Source: an uncultured Selenomonas sp.
GTDB taxonomy: Bacteria; Bacillota; Negativicutes; Selenomonadales; Selenomonadaceae
Assembly: GCA_937915915.1 (NCBI GenBank)
Contig: CALGGN010000337.1
Coordinates: 1-11,603, forward strand
Direction of reading: 5' to 3'
DNA: 11,603 nt
Below are positions 1-6,815 of the stretch, piece after piece; position 1 is the stretch's first letter; the number at the start of each line of letters is the position of its first letter. Both the position numbers and the translations under genes were made by a program. The notes beneath the pieces were generated by a model. The model was not told the origin of the DNA and did no database searches. It saw nothing but the letters and a program-made list of their open reading frames with translations.

Positions 1-279
1 CTAATGAAAAGTTTGCTGTTTTTGCTTGATTTGTGGGAAATATGAATAATTCAGGTCAAAGGTTAGGTTGTTGTAGAGATCTGAAAATACTTGTAAATTT
101 TCGATGTGTTTAAGCTTCAATTCTCGATTGCTTTCCATATCGTATAAGAGAAAATAGTTTATTTTGACTTCACTGGGTAGACTATCGATGATTGATAGGA
201 TTTGTACCGTTATAAATGGCATGAGATTTTCATCGGCAGAGGTCATAATATTGATTGATTGATTGATTGATTGATGCAT
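1..279 (-). CDS. Short GT8-type glycosyltransferase N-terminal fragment with repeat-coded start (possibly phase-variable or broken)
   Basis: This frame encodes 92 residues and ends in TAG at bases 1-3. After the repeat-coded MHQSINQSIN, the sequence NIMTSADENLMPFITVQILSI matches the start of family 8 glycosyltransferases, which open with a strand, an S/A-D-(D/E)-N motif and an xxSI helix. NYFLLYD (residues 45-51) fits the next strand. A full GT8 domain needs about 250 residues or more, and its metal-binding DxD motif is missing, so this is a truncated gene or one whose frame is broken near the window edge. The start at 279 is chosen because GGTGG (288-292) lies 8 nt before it; an in-frame GTG at 291 lacks such a site. 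It follows the Fic gene by 27 bp on the same strand. It is much more AT-rich than its neighbours (18 of the first 60 bases are G or C), which suggests a separate origin. Confidence 0.6.
   Translation of the reverse strand: MHQSINQSINIMTSADENLMPFITVQILSIIDSLPSEVKINYFLLYDMESNRELKLKHIENLQVFSDLYNNLTFDLNYSYFPQIKQKQQTFH
250..275 (-). repeat. Tetranucleotide repeat tract, six CAAT units, inside a coding start
   Basis: The period-4 tract is 26 bp long. Read on the coding strand it is six perfect CAAT units preceded by AT. It begins one base into the second codon of the GT8-type gene and codes for repeated Q-S-I-N. Because 4 is not a multiple of 3, loss or gain of a unit by slipped-strand replication shifts the frame. 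CAAT tracts in the same place control lic1A, lic2A and lic3A in Haemophilus influenzae. At six units the frame from the ATG at 279 is open for 92 codons. The repeat is seen directly; switching is inferred. Confidence 0.95.
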
Positions 280-306
280 ATTACGTTCCACCTTTCATAA
301 TACATC

Positions 307-1089
307 TCATGCCTTTCCGTATTCCTCGATACTCTGCGTCACGAATGCCATCAGAGCTTTCAGCATGAATGAAACAAACACGTTGCTGTCTTCCGCCTCC
401 TGGCTAGCGGCCAACGCCTCAATATATTTCGCTTTATCTTCTTTTCTCACTACACTGGGCAGGAGATTCCGTTCCATCTGGAGCAAATTCGTCAGCAGTC
501 TGCACATACGTCCATTGCCATCCACCCAAGGATGGATAGAGACCAATCGATAATGTGCTTCAAACGACATCGCATAGATGGCAGCTTCATCCTCCAAAAC
601 ACTCCGACGAGCCTTATTGAGCCACAAGCAAAAATCTTCCACCCTTTGAGGGATTTTCTGATAGCTGAGATAGGATCTGCCGCCCCTGCCTGCGCTGACA
701 TTGACCAAGCGAAAATCCCCTTGGGATGAATCGAACGAGCCAAGCGCCGTATGGTATACGCTGCCCGTATTCCGCATGACCATGGCGGAGAGTTTTCGAA
801 GCAACTCCACCGTAATCTCCTGTTTTTGCGGAATCCATGCTTTGACGAAATCATACGCCCTTTTCAAATCGATGTTCATGAGCTGCTCCGTCACATTGCG
901 CCCTCCCGGGACAATCCCCTCGTCGAACATCAACGCATTCTCAATTTCCGTGACAGTCGAGCCCTCAATCGCCGTGGAATGTGTCACAATAGAATACAAA
1001 TAGAGTTTTTCGAAATCGACCTGTTTCTCGACTCCCAAACGATGGAACTCCTGCAGAACATGATTGAGCTTTTCACAAATCTCTTCCAT
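307..1089 (-). CDS. Fic-domain protein (probable AMP transferase) with N-terminal inhibitory motif
   Basis: This 260-residue Fic protein has the core motif HPWVDGNGRMCR (186-197), a good match to HPFx(D/E)GNGRxxR with Phe changed to Trp. His186 is the expected catalytic base and Asp190 the metal ligand. Near the N-terminus is STAIEG (38-43), which fits the inhibitory motif (S/T)xxxE(G/N). Glu42 would block ATP binding, which makes this a class II, self-inhibited Fic enzyme. The NTGSVY...FRLVNV segment (107-131) is also typical. Such proteins usually transfer AMP to a hydroxyl side chain of a target protein; the target here is unknown. The start at 1089 has GAGGTGG a few bases upstream and lies 22 bp after the fliB stop, so the two are probably co-transcribed. 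No separate antitoxin gene is seen. It could be a passenger gene or a regulator of the modification enzymes; sequence cannot decide. Confidence 0.93.
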   Translation of the reverse strand: MEEICEKLNHVLQEFHRLGVEKQVDFEKLYLYSIVTHSTAIEGSTVTEIENALMFDEGIVPGGRNVTEQLMNIDLKRAYDFVKAWIPQKQEITVELLRKLSAMVMRNTGSVYHTALGSFDSSQGDFRLVNVSAGRGGRSYLSYQKIPQRVEDFCLWLNKARRSVLEDEAAIYAMSFEAHYRLVSIHPWVDGNGRMCRLLTNLLQMERNLLPSVVRKEDKAKYIEALAASQEAEDSNVFVSFMLKALMAFVTQSIEEYGKA

Positions 1090-1111
1090 TGCACCACCTC
1101 AATCCTTCGAT

Positions 1112-2329
1112 TCACAGCTCGGCATCCAACAATGCTTTCATGAGATCGGCAACACCCGTGCTTTGCTTGGATGTTGCGGCAACCATTTCGTCCATATATT
1201 GCGCATTGTGATCTACCCGATTGGAGAAATCGGAGCAAAAACGTACAATATCCATCTCGGAAATCTGCCGTTCTTTTGCGCTTGCCATAGTGACCAGCAC
1301 AAACTCAGCCAACTTGTACATAAGCAGGAACACCTTGTAATTGAGTGCGCAGGATCCGTGAATCCTGAACGGATACAAATTCAGGAAAAACTCATTGACC
1401 AGATAATTTTCAAATAGATAGGAAAATTCTTCCAGCATCCAAAGCCGCACAGGATGACACGTTTCAAGATATCGATTTTTCAGATCCGTGAGGGAAACGC
1501 TTTCTACGTCCTCCAACGAAAGAGTCTCCGTCACATAATCCAAGTATATGTGTTTCCCAAAAAATGCCGCATTCTTCCCGTAAAGGCTCTCTATCATTCC
1601 CAGCATTGCCCTCATATATTCGTGTGGCGAAAACTTCACCGTCTGCAACATGCTTGGAACTTCCTGCATGAACTCCTCGGACGTGTATAGCGCGGATAAC
1701 TCCGCCCACTGGTGGGATTTTCCCTCTCGCAGCAGATCATCCACCTGTTCCAGAAAGAACCCCAATACAATCAACCGCTGGTCAATCCGAAGCCTGCGAT
1801 TCTGCAGGATGGAAATTCCGCCATATTGTACGTCAAACCTTCGATTTCCGAGTTCATCCGTCAGTCTCCGACGGATGAAATTCATCTCCGGCACAGGCAC
1901 CTCCTCAAAAGCCATCGGTTCCCGTTGGAGCAAAATAAGTTTTGCCGCTACGGGGCAGGTAGGAGTCAGACATCGTTCCGCAAGATCTCCCACAATATTG
2001 TTGATTCTTGGATATTCCCTGCATATTTTTGACAAATACTGCGCCCCATGATTTTTCTGCAGCTCACACAGCAAATCCTGCCTCAAAAAAGGGCACGCCC
2101 CATCAGGTCTCAGCCGGATCCTGAACCCCTTCCTCTCTTTATGGAACTTCAAATGGGATATGATGCGTTTTCTTTCCGCGATTGGCTCAATCCCGCAGTA
2201 TTTCTGATATGTTCCGGCATCAATATCGATAGCCCACTCGCGGCAGCACTTCGCACCGCAACTTGCTCCATCGCACTGAAAACGGCTGACATACTCCGGT
2301 TGCAAACAACTACGCTGCTCCTTCTCCAT
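1112..2329 (-). CDS. fliB: FliB-like flagellin lysine N-methylase
   Basis: This 405-residue protein resembles FliB, which methylates the side-chain amino group of lysines in flagellin; the Salmonella enzyme is known to carry a [4Fe-4S] cluster and to use S-adenosylmethionine. The Cys pattern is clear: FQC19-x4-C24-x3-CC(28-29)-REW, C79PF, C88, C103REYPR and C120-x4-C125P. These are the expected metal-binding positions. The rest is helical, with a C-terminal half of no obvious motif. The frame is open to an ATG at 2350 that overlaps the upstream stop as ATGA. The start at 2329 is preferred because GGGAGG (2339-2344) lies 9 nt before it and the 2350 ATG has none. It shares the cluster with the flagellin, which has many lysines. 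An alternative reading is a YkgJ-type zinc or iron-sulfur protein of unknown function, but the length and later Cys residues favour FliB. Confidence 0.88.
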   Translation of the reverse strand: MEKEQRSCLQPEYVSRFQCDGASCGAKCCREWAIDIDAGTYQKYCGIEPIAERKRIISHLKFHKERKGFRIRLRPDGACPFLRQDLLCELQKNHGAQYLSKICREYPRINNIVGDLAERCLTPTCPVAAKLILLQREPMAFEEVPVPEMNFIRRRLTDELGNRRFDVQYGGISILQNRRLRIDQRLIVLGFFLEQVDDLLREGKSHQWAELSALYTSEEFMQEVPSMLQTVKFSPHEYMRAMLGMIESLYGKNAAFFGKHIYLDYVTETLSLEDVESVSLTDLKNRYLETCHPVRLWMLEEFSYLFENYLVNEFFLNLYPFRIHGSCALNYKVFLLMYKLAEFVLVTMASAKERQISEMDIVRFCSDFSNRVDHNAQYMDEMVAATSKQSTGVADLMKALLDAEL

Positions 2330-2346
2330 CTTGATTATCCTCCCTA

Positions 2347-3405
2347 TCATTTACTCAGGGAACGAATCAAATGCAACAGGGCAAAATCCGTTGTGTGCAT
2401 CTGCCCTGCGGTTTTCAGTGCCTGCTCCTGCTGTCCCAGCTCCGTCTGCACAATGGCAAGGTTCCGCAGGGTCTTTTCATCATACTGATCCAGCTCCCAT
2501 GCAGCATTCAGCAAGAATTCCGCAGAGGAAAACTTCCCTGCGACATAATCCGCTCCTGCAAATGCGTTGAGGAGACGGACTTTCTCCGTGACGGAACATT
2601 GCTTGCCCAGCACCTCCTGCTTGCGTGACAGGGCCTCACCCTCTGCCGAATCGGACGATTGCTCCTTTGCCTCGGCTGCTTCCGCCCCTGTCTGCCGGGG
2701 TTCCGCTTCCTGCTCGTTTTTCTTTTGCGCTTCTGCCGACTGGATTTTCTGCTTCAATGCCCGCAGACGCTCCAGCGCACTCATTGCGCCTGTGCCGGTT
2801 CCCCTTTCCGCCTGCGCTTCTGCTTTCGGTGCTTCCGCCGGTTTCTCCATCACGGGCACGGCACCTGTAGGTGGTGCTTCATCCCTGGGAGCTTCCGTAC
2901 CATCCTTCAGCAAATGATGCTCTTCCAGAAAATCCCGTACATGAGGATAGTCCGACTTCACCAGCTCGGCTTCATATTCCCCGTAGTACTTCAGCAGCTT
3001 TTTCAGCTCGGCAACCTGCTCCTCCGTCAGCGACTTACCGTAATGCGTGAAGATGAACTCATAGATGGCCAGCGCATCACCGATGCGATCCTCCAACAGG
3101 CATAACCTGCCCAGCAAAATGCGTGCCTCGATATGCCCGCCATTCACCTGCAGCGTATTCTGGCTCCACTTCGCCGCGCGCTCATAGTCGCCCGCCTGAA
3201 AATAGTTCCATGCAATCGCGTATATGATTTCCTCATCCCGGCACCCCAGCTTCATCAGCTCGGCAAGCGTCTCCAGCGCGTCCCCGTTCTCCATCCGCTC
3301 TTCTTGTTCCCTTGCCTTCTGCTTGAGTTCCCGGATCTTTCGGTTCGTGTCCGACTGATTCTGCTGCTGCTTGTTTTTGTTCATTTTCCGGCTTGCCTTT
3401 CCCAT
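2347..3405 (-). CDS. TPR-like protein with charged N-terminus and low-complexity linker, function unknown
   Basis: I do not recognise a named family. The 352-residue protein begins with a very basic, Gln/Lys-rich stretch (1-38) likely to be a coiled coil. A helical-repeat region follows (about 40-150, including IAWNYFQAGDYERAAKWSQN), then a Pro/Ala/Glu-rich flexible linker (about 168-262), and a second TPR-like region (about 275-345, including GKFSSAEFLLNAAWELDQYD). It has no enzymatic motif, signal peptide or membrane segment. The start at 3405 is chosen because GGGAGG (3414-3419) sits 8 nt upstream; an in-frame extension to 3465 would overlap the previous gene and lacks such a site. The stop overlaps an ATG at 2350 as ATGA. 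Two helical-repeat ends joined by a flexible arm fit an adaptor that brings modifying enzymes to flagellin. That is inference only. Confidence 0.78.
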   Translation of the reverse strand: MGKASRKMNKNKQQQNQSDTNRKIRELKQKAREQEERMENGDALETLAELMKLGCRDEEIIYAIAWNYFQAGDYERAAKWSQNTLQVNGGHIEARILLGRLCLLEDRIGDALAIYEFIFTHYGKSLTEEQVAELKKLLKYYGEYEAELVKSDYPHVRDFLEEHHLLKDGTEAPRDEAPPTGAVPVMEKPAEAPKAEAQAERGTGTGAMSALERLRALKQKIQSAEAQKKNEQEAEPRQTGAEAAEAKEQSSDSAEGEALSRKQEVLGKQCSVTEKVRLLNAFAGADYVAGKFSSAEFLLNAAWELDQYDEKTLRNLAIVQTELGQQEQALKTAGQMHTTDFALLHLIRSLSK

Positions 3406-3440
3406 GGCCAAAACCTCCCGATTAAAAAATCTCATCCTGT

Positions 3441-6400
3441 TTATCTTCGCTGTTTTTCCTGCCATTCCTGCCAGATGTCAAGATACTTTTTCTCCAAATG
3501 CCGCGTATAGGATCTGGGTGCCAAGCCCTCGGACTGCATCATCATCTGCCGAAGATTGCGGTGCAGGATATCCAAAAGTTCCTCGTCCCGTGCAAGCGCG
3601 ACGGCCCTGCCGATATACTCCTCGACCGTGAACACTGCCAGTTCTTCCAGACCGACTGCCCGCAAAATACTGAGCCCGAATCTGGTATTGCGCCGCTCCC
3701 CGTAACGGGTAATGACGGGAACCCCCATATAGAGCGCATCCAGCGTCGTACCTCCGCCCGGATAAGGATAGGTGTCCAAGGCGATATCCACATCCAGATA
3801 GCGCTCCATATACTCCAGACTGGCAGGCTCGAAACAGACGCGATCCATATCAAATCCCATGGTGCGCATCTCATCATACGCCTCATCCATCAGGGAATCG
3901 CTTCCCATCGCTTTCCCCTTCATGAGCAGTCTGGCAGCGGGCAGTTGTTCCAAGATCTGCTGCCATGCCCGCAGCATGGTATCCGTAAATTTCCGATATT
4001 GGTTGAACACGCCAAACAGGACATAGCCCCGCCTCCTGCACGGTGCTCCCTCCGAGGCAGGCAGATCGTTCCGTCCCGCATAGCAGAACTGGCTGGGAAG
4101 ATACAGCGGTTTTTCCGATAAAAAGTCATCGTGCATACCGGGAGGATCAATGGCGGTATCGGAGATCAAATAGTCCATGGCAGCCAAACCTGTCGTATTC
4201 AGATATCCCAAGCCTGATATTTGGACGGGTGCAGGCTTCCATGCAAAGGCGGGCAGCCCGCTGTTTGCCGTATGTCCCGCTAAATCCACCAGAATATCGA
4301 TCCCATCCTCATGGATTATCTCCGCCAAAGATTCGCAGGACAGCTTGGACACATCCTGCCACCTGTCCACCATTCTCTGCAGCTGTCTCGTGAAAGCGTC
4401 CGTTTCCCTGTTCCTCTGATAGCAAATCACCTCGAACGTGTCCTTGTCGTAACATGCCAAGAAGCCATAGTAAATCGAAAACATCACATGTCCCCGGAAA
4501 TCGGGGGACACATAGCCCACCCGTATCCGCTTGTGGCAATGCTGTTCCAATGCGTGCGAAAAAGGCCGGATCCCACGGAAAATTTCTCCATAGCGCCGAT
4601 GCTCTTCGTAAATTTCTCGCGAGGACATCTCGGTATAATGCAATGTCAGCAGGAGTGAACTGAAGGATCCTACCCGTTCCTCCATGGTGCCCGGCAACTG
4701 CGCCGCAATCCGATCGCTCTCAATGCTCTCTGGGGTACGATGCCTCAGTAAAGCTGTCTTCGCAAAGCTTCCACGCACAGCACGCTCAAATGTCCAATCC
4801 GGTGAGGCCTCCCCCCCACATTGTGCGATAGCCTCCGCATAGGCTTCATAGGCTCCGATGGCATCCCATAGGTTGTTCCGCATATCGCCCAAATAGCCCC
4901 AGAGCCACGGGCTGGCCTTGGGATTCTTTTCTGTCGCGCGTTTCAGCCACACAGCCGCCCGTTCCCAATAACGCTGTTCGGAAAGATGGCAGTAAGCCTC
5001 CCCCAGCATCCCGCAGACCTCTGCATCCTCTTCGGCATCACCCGGCAAATAACGGGATGCATGTAACACCTCTTCCCACTTCTCCTCACGATAGGCCGCT
5101 TTCATCCCGTCCAATGCGTTAGTTTTTCTCGGTACTCCGACCTTCTTCTCATATTTCCGCCAAATCCTCAGATAGCTGCTTCCCATATCCGTCATATAAA
5201 GTCCTGCATCCATCACGGGGGATTGGAGCACGCGCCGCCGCAGGATCTGGTGCAATTCCTTCAGCCGTTCAGGATTCTTCGCCAGCGCGACTGCTTTTTC
5301 CGTATAGTCCGCCTCGCTTTCGGCACAGCACTCCGGAAGTCCCAGATTCATCAACAGGCTATAGCCGAAACGCGCATTATGCCGCTGCCCCACCAGCGTG
5401 ATGACGGGAACACCCATATAGAGCGCATCGCAGGTCGTCCCGCCGCCGGGATAGGGATAGGTGTCCAGCGCGATATCGATTTTCCCGTAGGCATCCAGAT
5501 ACCGGATGGTATGCCCCTCCACCATGACACGTTCCAAGTGGATCCCTGCCCGCTTCATGCGCTCCATCGCGTTTTTCCTGCCAAGCTTCAAATCGAAGAT
5601 ATGCGCCTTCAAAAAAAGCCTTGCCCCCGGAACCTGGTCCAAGATTCTCGCCCAGACACGGAGCATAGCATCGGTCACCTTCGCAAAATTATTCAGGCTC
5701 CCAAAAGTGACGAAACCGTTTTCCTGAAAGGGCGCGGGCGGGCATGGCATGGGATCGTCATGCCACATATAGCAAAAATGGCTGTGGGGCAGCCGCAACA
5801 GCCGCTCTGTGAAATAGCCGTCGTTCAGCCCCGGCGGATCCGTGTAGAAATCCGCCAGAAAATAATCCACAGCGGAAAGCCCCGTCGTATTGAAGTAGCC
5901 GATGCCGCAGACCTGCACAGGTGCGGGGCGATAGGCTAGAACAGGCAGGCAGTTGTTTGCCGTATGGCCTGCCAGCTCCACCAGAATGTCGATCTCATCC
6001 TCATAGATCAGCTTTGCCGCCTGCGCTGGTTCCAACAGGCGGATATTGCGCCAGCCATCAATGGACGCTGCGATCTCCTCGCTGGCAGCATCCTCCTTGC
6101 AGTTCGCATAGGCATAGACCTCGAACCGGTTCCTGTCGTAGCTCTTGAAAAGAGCATAGCTGAAAAACAGCACCACATGAAACCGCAAATCGGGGGAAAT
6201 GTACCCGATCCGAAGCTTTTCATGCTCCCGCAGCCGTTCATGGACATATGGCTCCACCTTTGCAAAGAACCTCTCGTATCCCTTGGAAGCGGCAAACAGC
6301 TCCTCCCTGCTCAGATTCCAATAGTGCAGATTCATCAGATAATTGCTGTAATCGCTCAGCAGGCTCGGATTGTTCTCGCAGGCCGTTGCAGCCAAATAGT

Positions 6401-6815
6401 GTTGGGACGCTTTCTGCGGATCTCCGACCTCGCGGTACATCCTTGCCGTAATATTGTGCAGCAGAGCTGTCTGCCAAGACTCGGTGTCCCCACGTGCCAG
6501 CGCCCTAGAGGCTAACGAAAGCGCCCGTTCATAATCCGATTCCATATAGGCGACCCGGCATTGCAGGAACAGCAGGTAACCGTTCAGCGGAAACGTCCTC
6601 GCCAGGAAATCCACTGCCTCCTTTGCCTGATCCAAACGCTTCTCATCAATGAAAAGGCTGGCGACACGCTCCATGACGCTCCGATCCTTCGGTTTTCGTT
6701 CCAGCAGACGCTTCGCGCTCTCCAGTGCCTGTTCCATATCTCCGGTGTCGTGGCACAGATCCATACGCCTTGCCAGATGTGACGAACTTTCCTGTGCCTG
6801 TCGCTTGCTGCTCAT
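3441..6815 (-). CDS. Bimodular SPINDLY/OGT-like (GT41) glycosyltransferase, two tandem catalytic units
   Basis: This 1124-residue protein is built from two repeats of TPR-like helices plus a GT41 domain, the family of O-GlcNAc transferase. Unit 1 has TPR-like helices to about residue 180, then GYISPDLRFH (204-213), DILVELAGHTA (276-286), PAPVQVCGIGYFNTTGL (297-313), LFLK (400-403) and DTYPYPGGGTTCDALYMG (451-468). Unit 2 has helices at about 570-740, then GYVSPDFRGH (767-776), DILVDLAGHTA (840-850), LLMK (963-966) and DTYPYPGGGTTLDALYMG (1014-1031). Both units keep the His, the Lys and the glycine-rich nucleotide-sugar motif, so both may be active. GT41 enzymes transfer a sugar from a UDP- or GDP-sugar to Ser/Thr of cytoplasmic proteins; flagellin is the likely acceptor here. 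The frame is open to 6932. The start at 6815 is preferred because of its ATGA overlap with the upstream stop and AAGGA 8 nt before it. GT41 proteins normally have one catalytic domain. Confidence 0.88.
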   Translation of the reverse strand: MSSKRQAQESSSHLARRMDLCHDTGDMEQALESAKRLLERKPKDRSVMERVASLFIDEKRLDQAKEAVDFLARTFPLNGYLLFLQCRVAYMESDYERALSLASRALARGDTESWQTALLHNITARMYREVGDPQKASQHYLAATACENNPSLLSDYSNYLMNLHYWNLSREELFAASKGYERFFAKVEPYVHERLREHEKLRIGYISPDLRFHVVLFFSYALFKSYDRNRFEVYAYANCKEDAASEEIAASIDGWRNIRLLEPAQAAKLIYEDEIDILVELAGHTANNCLPVLAYRPAPVQVCGIGYFNTTGLSAVDYFLADFYTDPPGLNDGYFTERLLRLPHSHFCYMWHDDPMPCPPAPFQENGFVTFGSLNNFAKVTDAMLRVWARILDQVPGARLFLKAHIFDLKLGRKNAMERMKRAGIHLERVMVEGHTIRYLDAYGKIDIALDTYPYPGGGTTCDALYMGVPVITLVGQRHNARFGYSLLMNLGLPECCAESEADYTEKAVALAKNPERLKELHQILRRRVLQSPVMDAGLYMTDMGSSYLRIWRKYEKKVGVPRKTNALDGMKAAYREEKWEEVLHASRYLPGDAEEDAEVCGMLGEAYCHLSEQRYWERAAVWLKRATEKNPKASPWLWGYLGDMRNNLWDAIGAYEAYAEAIAQCGGEASPDWTFERAVRGSFAKTALLRHRTPESIESDRIAAQLPGTMEERVGSFSSLLLTLHYTEMSSREIYEEHRRYGEIFRGIRPFSHALEQHCHKRIRVGYVSPDFRGHVMFSIYYGFLACYDKDTFEVICYQRNRETDAFTRQLQRMVDRWQDVSKLSCESLAEIIHEDGIDILVDLAGHTANSGLPAFAWKPAPVQISGLGYLNTTGLAAMDYLISDTAIDPPGMHDDFLSEKPLYLPSQFCYAGRNDLPASEGAPCRRRGYVLFGVFNQYRKFTDTMLRAWQQILEQLPAARLLMKGKAMGSDSLMDEAYDEMRTMGFDMDRVCFEPASLEYMERYLDVDIALDTYPYPGGGTTLDALYMGVPVITRYGERRNTRFGLSILRAVGLEELAVFTVEEYIGRAVALARDEELLDILHRNLRQMMMQSEGLAPRSYTRHLEKKYLDIWQEWQEKQRR

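Noticed and set aside
307..1089. Fic protein as the toxin of a toxin-antitoxin pair
   Set aside because: The inhibitory motif is within the protein itself and no small antitoxin gene lies next to it, so a self-inhibited single enzyme fits better.
3406..3465. Longer start for the TPR-like protein at 3465 or 3435
   Set aside because: The 3465 start lies within the GT41 gene; GGGAGG at the right distance supports 3405.
5223..5939. Plus-strand open frame of 238 codons inside the GT41 gene
   Set aside because: It mirrors the conserved GT41 coding sequence, has no convincing ribosome binding site and resembles no family.
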